DNA of 64,000 bases from Gnetum montanum (taxonomy: Eukaryota > Streptophyta > Gnetopsida > Gnetales > Gnetaceae). Position numbers and translations under genes: made by a program. Numbering within the stretch: position 1 is the stretch's first letter; every line of letters starts with the position of its first letter. The stretch lies in assembly GCA_015680685.1 (NCBI GenBank), contig MNCI01027436.1, positions 340,260 through 404,259 of the forward strand, written 5' to 3'. The notes beneath the pieces are model-generated. The model did no database searches. It was given only the letters and a program-made list of their open reading frames with translations, and was not told the origin of the DNA. This document shows positions 1 through 12,200 of this stretch, piece by piece.

Positions 1-830
1 CTACATGTTCATGTGTCAAAAAGACCACAATGTATGTGACAAAAATGCAAAAAATGCAAGTTTGGAGACTATGCTCTAGGACTACGTTGTCCACTATCTC
101 AAGTGGTGTTAAGCATAATTACAATTTTGGGACAAAGGGGATGCCAAAAAGATGCATGATGTTTGCCGAAGGTATGTTGGAGTTGATGTAAATGTTAGTG
201 TTGCATTGTGAAGGCCTTTGAAGGCTATTTGGCTTGTCTACACTTGACTACGCTTTGGATTGGGGGAGAGTGTAGTCCAACACTTAGAAAACTTTTTGTA
301 GAAAAAGTGGCCATCTACTAACTATGCTCTAGGGAAGGCTAACTACACTCCCAACTAAGAGTGAGTGTAGTCCCAACACTTAAAGAAATTTTTATAGGAA
401 TCAAACTTCTAATTGACTACGCTCAACTACACTCTAGGGTAGTGGAGAGCATAGTCTCAAAAATTAGAAAAAACTGCAAAAAATTAAGCCTTCATTACTA
501 ACTATGCTTGACTACACTCCTAGGTAGTGGAGAGTGTAGTCTCAACACTTAGAAAATCTACCAAACTATTTCTTCCATGCCAACTACGTTTGACTACACT
601 CTAGTGTAGTGGAGAGTATAGTCTTTATCAAAATATCTCTTCCATGCCAACCTAACACTTAGGAAAATTTACAAACTTGACCTCTAGTGTTGACTATGCT
701 CTCTACTGAGCTAACTATGCTCTGGTGTAATAGAGAGTGTAGTCCCAACACTTAGAAAAATTTGCAGAAAGTGGCCTCATGCTGACACTTAGGCAAATTT
801 GCAATTGAGATATGGTAGCCCAAATTTGGT
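1..830. repeat. Element A left terminal repeat (LTR-like), cut by window edge
   Basis: Bases 1-400 are closely repeated in direct orientation at about 8860-9262, with shared phrases such as CTATCTCAAGTGGTGT and GGGACAAAGGGG. This is the expected relation of two LTRs flanking the minus-strand gag and protease of element A. From about 290 to 800 the copy becomes an irregular tandem array: a phrase close to CAACACTTAGAAAAATTT recurs about seven times at 50-110 bp spacing, alternating with GTGGAGAGCATAGTC-like phrases. The true outer end lies before the window and the inner end is not clear. It could instead be a dispersed repeat unrelated to an LTR. Confidence 0.5.
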
Positions 831-1819
831 AGTGTTTCATTGGCCCCTATTTGTTGACATCTAAAGGAGTGGCCCGAGAGACATCGACACAGAATTGCAA
901 AACACTACAATAGGATTAGCACCAACATTGCTCTTCCATACCTAGTTGAATGTCATTTCACTATGCTCAATAGTGCTATGGATAGTGGTACATTAGGGGT
1001 AAAGGATGTAGGTAATGTGCTAGGGATAATAGGGAAAATAAGGCACAACCAAGGTGTTAAGATGTTGTATGCAAAGTCACCATGGCTTATGATGACCATG
1101 GCACCAAGGTGTCTTGCCTTTGAAAGTTTTGACCTTTCATTAGAGTGCACATGAAAGAGTCAGTGTGGATTCAAAGCCTAAACAGTTGCTAAATTGCAAT
1201 GCACGTAGAGTGCTTTGGGATGTGCTTTTCCCCATTTGCTTTTTTTTCTTGTTTTTACATTATTTTTCTATAGGATGAGCCTTCTTTAGGTTCCACACAA
1301 TGCTAACTGCTAACTACAAAATCCCTTCCATCGAGTGGATTGTATACTACTAGATGGACTTTGCTTTGAAGCTTGTGAAACTACGTCACATTTGTGGGAC
1401 AAGTGTTTTCTCCCTAGGATGACTTGTGTTACATCCACTTGGACTTTGACTAGCCAACAAAGGCTCCCCATGAGACAACTTATTTTATGTCCACCTTGCT
1501 TTTTATGGTTTGGCCTACAGAGGGTGCCATGTGATTACAACACATATGTGTCGGCAAGGTTTGCAGTTTTGATCATGTAGGGGAATGTAAGGGGTATGAA
1601 TGCATAGGGATGGATGTGAGTAGGCCATAACAGGATAGCAGGGATGTGCACTTTTGAGAGGCTTAGCTAGTCCAATCATGCACATCAAAGCAATGTGGTA
1701 ACTTGCCATTGCAAATAAAATGTCAGGGGGGAGGGGAAATGCTACTAGGGCTCCAAAGGCCAAACTAGTGGCAAGTGCTTAAAAAGCTAGAAAAATGATT
1801 TGGGGGGGGGGGGGGGGGG
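831..1819. other. Element A internal or flanking sequence, no gene seen
   Basis: About 1 kb with short, unconvincing open frames on both strands and no recognisable protein motif. It probably belongs to the 3' noncoding part of minus-strand element A, but I see no polypurine tract that would fix the LTR border. It ends in a run of 18 G at 1802-1819 beside the assembly gap. Confidence 0.4.
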
Positions 1820-2196
1820 NNNNNNNNNNNNNNNNNNNNNNNNNNNNNNNNNNNNNNNNNNNNNNNNNNNNNNNNNNNNNNNNNNNNNNNNNNNNNNNNN
1901 NNNNNNNNNNNNNNNNNNNNNNNNNNNNNNNNNNNNNNNNNNNNNNNNNNNNNNNNNNNNNNNNNNNNNNNNNNNNNNNNNNNNNNNNNNNNNNNNNNNN
2001 NNNNNNNNNNNNNNNNNNNNNNNNNNNNNNNNNNNNNNNNNNNNNNNNNNNNNNNNNNNNNNNNNNNNNNNNNNNNNNNNNNNNNNNNNNNNNNNNNNNN
2101 NNNNNNNNNNNNNNNNNNNNNNNNNNNNNNNNNNNNNNNNNNNNNNNNNNNNNNNNNNNNNNNNNNNNNNNNNNNNNNNNNNNNNNNNNNNNNNNN
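1820..2196. other. Assembly gap (377 N) between two poly-G runs
   Basis: All bases are N. The gap has 18 G on its left (1802-1819) and 12 G on its right (2197-2208). Open frames crossing it are artefacts. The flanks carry related tandem phrases, so the gap probably hides a repeat array or a failed G-rich tract. Confidence 0.97.
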
Positions 2197-2208
2197 GGGG
2201 GGGGGGGG

Positions 2209-2400
2209 ACAATGATACTGCAAGTGCTCAAGAGCTTACACCAACCATAGAATCCCATAAACCCAACAAAATGGTGGGGGACCCTAATGCTGCAAGTGCT
2301 CCCAAGCTTCAGCAATGGCAAGAACCCAAAAAAGAAATCAACAAGATGGCAAGGAACCATAATGCTACAAATGCTCCAAAGGCTCCAAAGGCCAAGCTAA
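2209..2400. repeat. Degenerate tandem repeat beside the gap, unit about 70 bp
   Basis: Three related phrases occur at about 70-bp spacing: GATACTGCAAGTGCTCAAGA, TAATGCTGCAAGTGCTCCCA and TAATGCTACAAATGCTCCAA. A further relative (GCTCCAAAGGCCAAACTAGT) sits left of the gap near 1750, which suggests that the array spans the gap. No coding potential is evident. Confidence 0.55.
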
Positions 2401-2549
2401 TGGCTATTTTCTTCATTCTAGAATTGCAATATCCCTATTTGTGTATTGAAAATAAGTGGGGGGAGGGCAAGGGGAGTTGAAATTATTCTCACTCGCTTGC
2501 TCATGAAACTATGCATGAGTGATGGAAAACCCAATCTAAGGTCTTGGTA

Positions 2550-2912
2550 GACTGTAGTGTGCTAGTTTATAGTCCTAGCAAACTGCTATGTGCTAGTTTA
2601 ACATCATAGCAGATGAATGTTGTTGTGTCAGTTTAACATCATGATCCAAGGATAAATGTTATGCAAGTTTAACGTCATGGCAAATGAGTGTTGTTTCTAT
2701 ACTAGTTTAATGTCATAATGGATAGATGTTGTGCCAATTTATAGTTATAGTAGACTTTCTGTGTCAATTTATAGTCATAGGAAACTTGCTATGCTAGTTT
2801 ATAGTCATAGTAGACTTGTTGTGTTAGTTTATAGTCATAGCGGACTTTCTGTGCCAATTTATAGTAATAGCAAACTTCTATGCCAGTTTAATGTCATAGC
2901 AAATGTATGCTT
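2550..2912. repeat. Minisatellite, unit about 33 bp, in element A
   Basis: At least ten imperfect copies follow one another, each built on CTAGTTTATAGTCATAG or its variant CAGTTTAACATCATAGC, followed by a variable half such as TAGACTTGTTGTG. The left copies use the AACATCAT form and the middle copies the ATAGTCAT form, so local homogenisation has happened. The open frame running through it (about 2731-2994) simply reads the repeat. Confidence 0.75.
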
Positions 2913-3344
2913 ACCTCATTTCAGTGAGGTACAGTGCTACATGCATAGCCATGCTATGTGTAGTGTTAGTCCAAGTACAGGTTTCACTTATTAACTACTC
3001 ATTTTATTATGGTTGTGGTAGTAGGCACCAAGAGATGCTATGGGCCCTAGTGATGCGATAGGGAAAGAAGGACCTCCTCCACCTAGTACCATCAATTGAG
3101 CATGTCCTGATGTAGCCCTGCTATAGAGCATTTTTTGCATTTTTGTTGTATTCTTACTACTCATGCAACTCATGCTATGTACTATTATTCATGTGATACC
3201 TAATGCATGTGTTCACTATATGTCTAATGTGTAACATGCAAACTTTTTTTTATTTATTCATTTTTTGCTTACTATGGTTGTAATGTGATGGATTAATGTG
3301 CTAAATCAAGATTATGCAGTGATAATGTAACTAGGCCATTGCAA

Positions 3345-3545
3345 GTCCCATGCTATTTTAAAGCCATTTCAGGCTATGATAATAGTTTTAGGCCATTTTG
3401 GACCACTAATTACTAGTTTAAGGCCATGGTGGGCCATGGTGGTAGAAATATAGGTGGTAGTTTAAAGCCATTCCAGGTCATGGAGTGCCAGTTTAAGGCC
3501 ATGGCGGGTCATGTGTTGCTAGTTTAAGGCCATGGCAAGCCATAC
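3345..3545. repeat. Second tandem array, AGTTTAAGGCCATGG unit
   Basis: About six imperfect units contain AGTTTAAGGCCATGGCGGGTCAT or variants, at 30-45 bp spacing. The leading AGTTTA is shared with the array at 2550-2912, so both may derive from one ancestral unit. It lies in the 3' noncoding part of minus-strand element A, downstream of its protease. Confidence 0.65.
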
Positions 3546-3850
3546 GTGCTATTTCTCCTTTCGTGATTTTAGCTTTTCTAATTTTTTATGCATTTTTATG
3601 TTTTTCATGTGTAAGCTAATAATTGTTAAGGTGTAAACTAAATGAGTAACTGCATAAACTAAGCAAGATGCATAAACAAAGCAAATAAATGTGAAAACAA
3701 AGTAGATAATGCATAATATAAGTAATAAAGCTAAATATAAATGCATAAACAAATGTAATATAAGCAAAAAATGAAATGCATGACTAAATGTACAAGCAAA
3801 GGATAGACAGGCACCTAGCGTTGGACTAAGGGAATACCTTAGTCATGCAG

Positions 3851-4500
3851 TTACTTCCTAACTCGATGTGGGTTAGGATGTGCATTAGGCCCAGATGGTA
3901 TGATATAATATTCCCCTTGACCGTCATCTACTATGTTGAAGGGTAATTCAGCCCATAGAGCATCCTCTAAGAGGTCATTGGCTTCTTCTGCTTGTTCAAG
4001 TTGATTTTCCTCGTGTGTTTCGCTATCATCCTTCATCATTGGTGCATCATTAGGGAACTCCACTTCTAACCCTTTCTCCATGTCAATGTTCTTGATGGCT
4101 AGAGGGGCAACATTGTTACCATGTATAATGACCTTAGCACCTTCATATAAAAGGTGGATTTCTTGATGAATGGAAGAGGAAATGGCCTGTAATTGAGCTA
4201 AACCCTAAACCATGGCCTACCTAAGATTAGGTTGAAGCCTAGCATCTCCTCTACAACTATGAACTCAACAATTGTGGGAAATTCTTCCCCTTCCACGAAT
4301 GCTATTGTGATAGTCCCTCTAACAACAACACATGACCTATTGAAGGACTTTAGGCATGTTGTTTTTGTGGGCTTGATCTGCTTGGCAAGGCCTAGTTTGT
4401 CAAAGACAGTGTATGGAATGACATTTGTTGTTGCCTCGTCATTCACATGCACCCTATGGATTTTACATTGCCCAACACACATTATGATAAACATGGAAAT
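3851..4500 (-). pseudogene. Element A retropepsin and downstream linker (Ty3/gypsy, Tat-like)
   Basis: Minus-strand translation of 4494-4198 gives an aspartic-protease-like segment. It includes VNDEATTNVIPYTVFDKLGL, where the usual I-D-G-G/S catalytic stretch has become NDEAT, and it ends in the family signature LILGRPWF. A stop follows, and then an acidic linker (4081-3851). The order and signature are those of gypsy Tat-type polyproteins. No reverse transcriptase follows at lower coordinates. The altered catalytic stretch and the stops show that it is dead. Confidence 0.8.
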
Positions 4501-5332
4501 TGTAATGCTCTAACCCTTCTCAAGGTCAACCTTAATCATTTTTTCACAAAATGCTAGGGGTGTTGAACTCAATTCCTATGGTGTAGGAGGCAACATCACA
4601 ACATGGATGGAGTGTTCATCAGCTAGGATGTCCTCCTTGACAAGAATGAAGGTCAACATGTGGACTAGCACTTCATGGTGGGTAGAGGAGGTCATAATGA
4701 GGTCATACCAGCTCAGCATTATCATTTTCTACTTGAAGGCCTCCTTCACCTAGGCTAATGCATCTAGGAAGTCTTTTTCAATGTCAACTGTCTTATTGGC
4801 CTTAACCTCCTCCATACATCCTAGGAGACAAATCTCTCATGGAGAAGATTTGGGCTTGGTTTACCTAGCCTGTTTGGGAGCCTCAGTGCTCGATTATGAC
4901 TTTATAGTAGTGGCCTCTTTGATTGATTTGGCCATGGGAATTGTGGACAGGGGGACTAGTTGGCCAGACCTAGCACTCTTTGCTCTTGATGTTGTCTAAG
5001 CATTTTATCAATGTGCTACTCATTAGGCCTTCCTAGTTGCCCTCTAAATGGTTTATTATCATTACCTACAAGATGGAACCTCGAATGGGTAAGGACCAAT
5101 GCATTACCCACCACCAAACTATGGGCAAGGAAAGAACCAGCATGATGTGACATCATAACAACAAAGGGTGACTGGGATGTTACTACTGCAACATGCTACG
5201 GGATCCTAACCATGAAAGGTGTTGTGGGTGCCTAAGGTGGCACTCTAAAGACAAAAGGGACCTTGAACTAGTGGAGGCTGAGGGGGCCTCTACACTACCA
5301 GAGGACACACAGATCACAAATGGCTGCTACAC

Positions 5333-6640
5333 CTATTTTTGGTTATCATCAACACTAATGGCCTTGGTGATGTACCTTTCATCATCTATGTTGAGACAAT
5401 CCCTATATACCCTCATCGATTGGTTCTGTGGGTGAACTAGGTTAATGGCATCAAGCACCAACTCACCCCTGTCAATCATGCACTGCAAGTCATCATGCAG
5501 GGCCATGCAAAAGTTAGTGTTATGGCCAAGAAACTGACAATAATGGCAAAATTGGTCTAGCCTAAAGTGCTTAGGGACTAGAGGCTCATTCAAGGCTACA
5601 ACCAAGCTATTCCTCAAGAGCTTGCAGTATCTATCATGTCTCCTATGAGCATCCTCAAACATCTACTTGTACTATATTCATCCAACCTTGAGTAATTGGT
5701 CTAGGAGTTCTGATGATTTTAGGGGCAACAAGGTGTACTTTGAGTGGTTCTTACACTCAAAGTTGGGCCTCAGAGTCACTTGCATTATGGTTGTAGATGA
5801 CATACACTAGTTTGTTGTTGTGGTGCTAGGGCTAGCAGTCTTATTGTTGGCCAAGGCCTTACGTGGCCTAGCCATTAGCTTTAGATTAGTGGCTTTATCT
5901 TCATTTTCCATAGTTTCCACAATTGTAGCTTGTTTGCCCTTATCCTTATCCTTTTTTGTGTGCAAGTTCTTGTAGGTCACATAAGCTAGGTCCTTGTTAG
6001 CTTTTGCTACATCCTATATGCTTTTAGTTTAGGCAAATGCCTCGCTCAGGGACCGCAGGGCTAGATAGTATAACTTTGACTTAATAAAATCATTTAACTA
6101 CACCTTTGAAAATAGCTAGAAGGTGTGTTTCTGCTATGGGCTCACAAATTTCATTGAGTGATGCACTCCATTGTTGAATAAACTTCTACATGGGCTCTAG
6201 AAGGCCCTACTTAATTTACATCAGCTGGTCAAGGGTTGTTTCAAGCTTCAAGTTATCCTTGAAGTGCATGACGAATTGATTGAGCAGGCCCTCCAAAGAG
6301 GAGATTAAGGCTGTAGGTAATGCCCCATACCAATCAAGTGCCTTGCCAGTTAGGGACATGGTGAACACATGTATGATGGTGTGTGGTCATGCTTACAGTA
6401 GTAAGCATTCAGATCAAAATCTCATGAGGTGAGTATCAGGATCCCCTTCACCATTGTACTTGGTAAAATGAGGAAGTGGGATCCCTGTTGGTAGAGTCAA
6501 TGGTGGCGCAGTAGGACTTATAGCATTGTCCTGATAGAAGTCCACCACATGGACTATTTCAAAGGATGTAGTCTTGAGCCACTTGACCTCTTCTATTAAA
6601 GTTTGAATCAGGTGGAATGCCTTATCCAAGCCTGGAGATG
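5333..6640 (-). pseudogene. Element A gag (Ty3/gypsy) with zinc knuckle
   Basis: The N-terminal part (6629-6414) contains GIPLPHFTKYNGEGDPDTHL, close to the gypsy gag consensus around P-x-F-x-K-Y-x-G-x-G-D-P. Further on, minus frames near 6100-6290 read KFIQQWSASLNEICEP, typical of retrotransposon gag, interrupted by TAG and TAA. The segment 5662-5333 carries a complete CX2CX4HX4C zinc knuckle, CHYCQFLGHNTNFC. Gag packages element RNA in the cytoplasm. The protease lies downstream on the same strand, as expected. Several stops make it non-functional. Confidence 0.8.
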
Positions 6641-8859
6641 CAATAGTCAGCTATGTCGCTTTTGTCACCTATTGTGCTAGTTTGGTGGCCCATGACCTAG
6701 CTATGGGTTGTGGGACCACATGGGATGCTTGCTATGTAGGCTGAGTTATGAATACAGTGATCAAGGCAAACCACAAATGCATGGTTTGGGCCACTACCAA
6801 TGGTGTAGATGAGACAAGCAACATATAAGACACCTAAACCATATAAGGCTGAGGGATATGCATGGTGTACATGTAGGGCTATGCAAGCATGATGGTTACT
6901 AGTAGGAAAGATTGGGAAAGCTACGATTGTACCATAAAGGGCACGTTAATAGGAGGAATCACATCTTGATGCATGTAGTGTGTTTGGTGGGTTACCACCA
7001 CAAGTGTCAGCCTAGGAGGTGACACTGGAGCTATAAATATCTCTAGGAAGATAGGTAGGTAGGACTGTGAAGGAATGAAAGTGAGGGTTGTCCATGGAAA
7101 AGAGGTATGAAAAGAGTCATCATGCTTAGAATGAGCTTGAAACTCATCTTGCTCTTCTTACAGGGGTTCCTCGTAATCTGTCCCTACATCAAGCTCACTG
7201 GTCCAAATGAGCTGGGCAAGCATCCACCAATAAGGTTCAATGAGCAGGATAAAATCAATGGGCAAAGGGATGTACTTCTGTTTGTTTCGATGTATGAGCT
7301 CATAACTTCTCTTTGCCTCCATGTCTAAGAAATCTACAAATAGACCTACCTAGAGCTTCACATGAATGAAGTTATACTACTCATCATTGAGCATCATGTA
7401 CTTAGGATCTTGGTGACATAGCCTGAGGGATTGCCTCGGCTCTACCATGGCAGGACTAGCAAGATGGTCAATCCTATCCTCTTGTTGCGTAGGCAGGATA
7501 GTGAGTGTACTTGGAACTAATGTAGAAGATTGTTTAGAATTCATAGTGTAAAAGAGAGAAAAATGGCTAACTATGGGAATGGCAAAAATATGGCTAAGTG
7601 TAAAAACTACAGAAAATTAACTAACTATAAAAAGAATGGTTTTCTGAAAATTGAAAAAATGGCTAAGTCTAGAGACTACACTCTCCATGTTGAGGGCCAA
7701 CTATGCTCTCTACACTAATAGCTGACTATTCTCTCTATTGAGAGCCCAAAATTAGCCAAGTGTTGGAAGAGATGCTTTAGGGTTGCTACATGTGGTTCCA
7801 AGGGAATCGATGATGGGGTCCAATCTACACCAACTAGTTTGTAGACAATACCTACACTGGCCTAAGATCCAACTACTGCATGGGATAGGTCCATAGGACT
7901 GTTGAGTCTATGGTAGCCTAAAGCTACCAATGGTGAAGTAGAGAGCATGTGAGGCAACAACCAACAAAGTTCAAAAGAGAGAAACAGATTTGCCCTCCTT
8001 CTAGCGCTAGAAAACTATAGTGATCAAAAACATTGGTGGTTGGAATGGGAACATCGAGAGGTTCATAGGTACATAGCTTTAACCGCATGCCCACATGAGG
8101 GCCTACTAGAGGTAGAGATAAGGTGCCTAGAATGGTCTTGTCGATCAAACAGGAACTTATAGAATGTAATGCTAAAATGGTGCTAAGTGTTTGCGTAGTG
8201 TTCACGGTGTCAATGGTGTCAACCAAGGGTGAGCGTAGACAAGGGTTTTAGAGCAAATTAATGATGTCAATGTGTGAATATTCATAAAAAATTAGCAAAA
8301 ATGTAAATAAAATGCCAAATGCAAATAAAAATGTTGAAAAATGCATGGAGGCTGAATGAGAAAGAAAGTTGCACCACCCCAAATGGGGTTGAGGATAGTT
8401 AACCTCAAATGGAGTGAGAAAGGTATGCAATGTACAATAGGCACAATAGACAACATAGTCATAGTCTCAAGGTGTTTGACCATGAAGATTGACATTCTAC
8501 CATGGTGTCTATGCCTACTAAGTTGGCTACCATAAGGTGCAGTGGACTACAATGGTCTATTGTGGATTGCAATGGTCTATAGAGATGAGTGAATGCCTTG
8601 CCTTGCTAAGATTCCAAACACACTTCAAGAATGCCAAATGCCAAAATGCCCAGAATCCAAATTTGCCAACCCTAAAACATAGAGGACTAGGGTATTTGTA
8701 GGGCTAGGTTTCCCATGAAATGCAAATCAATTTCCATGTGGCAATGGGATGGTTAGGACTATGCTACACCCAACTACAATCTCCATTGAAGTAAATGGTG
8801 TTATGCTCTAGTGTGCTGCAATAGACTTTGCAAGATTGCCAAACTATGACTATGCTACC
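6641..8859 (-). other. Element A 5' untranslated internal region, no gene seen
   Basis: Lies between the gag start and the right-hand terminal repeat of minus-strand element A. Frames on both strands are short and without recognised motifs. I could not place a convincing primer-binding site here, so the inner LTR border remains open. Segments around 7670-7760 and 8500-8580 reuse the ACTATGCTCTCTACACT-like phrases of the terminal repeat. Confidence 0.4.
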
Positions 8860-9262
8860 AACTACATATTCGTGTTCCAAAAAGATCACAATGTACTTGA
8901 CAAAAATGCAAGTTTGAAGACAATGCTCCAAGACTACACTGTCTACTATCTCAAGTGGTGTCAAGCATAGTTACAATTTTGGGACAAAGGGGAATGCTAA
9001 AAAGATGCATGTTGCTTGCCAAAGATGTGTTGGAGTTGATGTGAATGTCAATGCTACATTGTGGAGGCCTTTGGAGGCTATTTGGCATGTCTATGCTTAA
9101 CTATGCTCTAGAGTAGGGGAGAGCATAGTCCAACACTTGGAAATATTTTTGTAGAAAAAGTGGCCATCTACTAACCACGGTCTAGGGGAGGCTAACTACA
9201 CTCCTAACAAGGGGTGAGTGTAGTCCTAGCACTTAGAGAAATTTCTATAGGAATCAAATACT
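8860..9262. repeat. Element A right terminal repeat, truncated
   Basis: Direct repeat of the first 400 bases of the window, with matching order and phrasing through TTTCTATAGGAATCAAA. Similarity stops at about 9262, where sequence of element B begins. In the orientation of element A this is the 5' LTR, whose distal part has been lost. Confidence 0.7.
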
Positions 9263-9274
9263 TTCAAGTGCCCT

Positions 9275-12200
9275 TCAAACCAACTACTTCCTTGAATTCG
9301 CACTATGATGCTAACTCATGTTTTTTTTGACTAGATCAATGTTGGCAATCTTCCCACAAAAAAATCTAACTAAGGAAGTTCACTCATTTACCTACAAATC
9401 ACTAGACATGAGCCATGTAAGGCTCTTCTTAACTCTAGTTCTAGAGTTAATCTCATCTTCCATGACATTTACAAGGCCTAGAACCTACCACCTCTCAAGA
9501 AGAGCAACATCCATCTAGAATTGGTACATCAATCAATTATTGTCCCTCTAGGATTAGTAGAGAACATTGTAATCATAGTCTGTGGGTGGTCCTATCTTGC
9601 TAATTTTGTAATGATCAAAGTTGAACTACAAAAGTAACTTCCCCATCATTATGGGAAGAGCTTGGTTAAGCATAGTCAATGCACGTATGGGCATAAGGGA
9701 CGTCTTTGAAAATATCTAAAGAAAATGAATTAGGCAAGATAGAGAAGAAGTGTATTCCATGCATCGCATACAATAATAACGGGTGTAATTACATGCAAAA
9801 GATTTGGTCCATAAAAAGTACATACATTAAAGCATGCAATTAGTGTGCATAAGAAATCAATATTCAAAGGTGTTTATACGCAGCAACCACAAAACAGGAG
9901 GGCACCTAGTGGTTGATAGGTAACTCAAATAGTAACACATTATGCATGGAACCAACTAAGAGCCTAGCATGTGCTTATGTTGAAGGCATGGATAAACTTG
10001 AACAAGTTCATCCCCAACTCTCTAATGAAGATGATTATACCTATTGGAGAGAGTTGGAAATCTCGATAACTTCAAGTAAGAGCCTCTAGAGCTAAAAACT
10101 TTACCATCTGGCATGGAATATGCATTTTAAAATAATAATAAACTGGTCATAATTAATGCCAAACTTACTCTTGAATATAAAGAATAGTTAAAAGTGATTA
10201 ACAAATGGCCACCAACCTTTTCTTGGTCATATTCTAAGTTAACAGGAATCAATCTAAGGATATGCCAGCATTGCATTTACACCAACCTGGCCATGAAGCC
10301 TAGAAGGCAGCTGCAGATGTGGCTAAATCCCAAATTGAAATAGATCATCAAAGAGGAAATAAAAAAACTTCTCAAGGTGGGGTTCATCTATCCCATCGCA
10401 GATAGTAAGTGGATTAGCCCACTCATAATTATGCCGAAGAAGGATGGCAAATGGTGGGTTTGCATCGACTTTAGGTTGTTGACTATGACAACATTTAAAG
10501 ATCATTTACCATTTCCATTTGTAGATCAAGTGTTGGACATCATATTTTAGCATTATTATTATAGCTTCTTGGATGATTATAGTGGCTATAACCAAATCCA
10601 AATTGCATCAAAAGATCAAGCCAAAACAACACTCACAAGTCCTTGGGGGCATTTTGCATATTATAAGATGTCATTTGGTCTATGCAATGTTCCTATAAAT
10701 TTCAATGCCTAGGTAGTGTCTTCCAACAACAGATCGATAACGATGTGGAAGTCTTCATGGATGACTTTTTCACCTATGAAGCTACATTTAAGAAAGCCTT
10801 AGACCACCTTGAGCAAGTATTGAAGAGATGTGTTGAAACAAACCTACTGCTCAACTAGCAAAAGAGCCATCTCATGATCTAAGAAGGCATTGTACTAGGG
10901 CACCAAATTTCACAAAAAGGAATTGAGGTAGACCCAAAAAAGATAAGGGTCATCCAAGGAATAACATGCCAAACAAAGACAGTTAAAGATGTTTGATCAT
11001 TCCTTGGACACACTAGCTACTATCGACGATTCATAGAGAATTTCTCTAAGATCACAAAACTATTGGTAGAGCTTACAAAGAAAGATGCACCTTTCATCTG
11101 GACCAAGGAATGTGAACATGCATTTCAACAGTTAAAGGAAAAACTCGTAAAAACACCAATCCTATGAGCACCAAACTGGTATAGATGCTTCCACATCATG
11201 ACGAATACATCTAACAATGCCTTGGGAGAAATGCTCACATAGATGGATGATAAGAAATATCCATACTACATCCACTATGTGGGTTGAAGCATTGTGGAGC
11301 CAAATTAAATTACACCACCATAGAGAAAGAACTAATGGTCGTGGTGTATGCTCTAGAAAAGTTTAGGCACTATGTGCTTTGCTACAAAGTATTTATGCAC
11401 ATGGACCACAGTGCAATCCACTTCCTCATGAATAAGCCAACGGTGAACCCTCATGTCATATGATGGCTTGTGATTTGCAGAAATTCAATCTCACGTTGGT
11501 AGATCAAAAAAGAACTAAGAATGTAGTCGTTGACCACCTCTCTTACTTAAGATGGGATAATAAAGAGAAGAAGAGTCTACTCTCTGATCAATTTCCAAAT
11601 GAACTCCCCTTTATAGGAGTAATAAATGAACAAATGCCTATAGAAACAACATGATACAATAGCATCCTCACCTATCTTCTCACTTAGGAGATGCCACAAG
11701 ATCTTGACTTCAAAAGGAAGCAACAATTTCTTCACTGGACCAAATACTTGATGAAAATCAACAAACACCTATACAAGGTGTGCACCAATGATCTAATTTT
11801 TTGGTGTGTCCTTGATGAAGATCAACTACACATTCTCTAGGATGCTCATGAAGGGCCTTGCGGAGGCCACTATGTAGGGAGATGCATGGCCATAAAAATC
11901 TTGATGCCATGATACTATTGGCCTAAAATCTGTAGGGATGCCTATTAGTTTATCCAACCTTATAAACATTGTCAATAAGATGGGGGGATGATTGCTCATA
12001 TGGAAGATCCTCAATAGTGGATTTAGCTAGTAAAACTTTTTGACATATGCGGTGTTGACTTCATGGGTTCCATCACACCCATGTCCAATGAAAAGACATA
12101 TATTATCATAGTAGTTGACTACTGCACAAAATGGGCAAAAGCAATAGTCATTATTGATTGTACATCATCCACTGCTACTAGATTTATACAATAAAATATT

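Noticed and set aside
1765-2480. Long open frames over the gap on both strands
   Set aside because: They consist of N bases read as unknown residues and poly-G or poly-C codons, so they are artefacts of the assembly gap.
2550-2912. Possible CRISPR-like array
   Set aside because: Units are directly adjacent, imperfect tandem copies with no unique spacers, and the genome is a plant nuclear genome.
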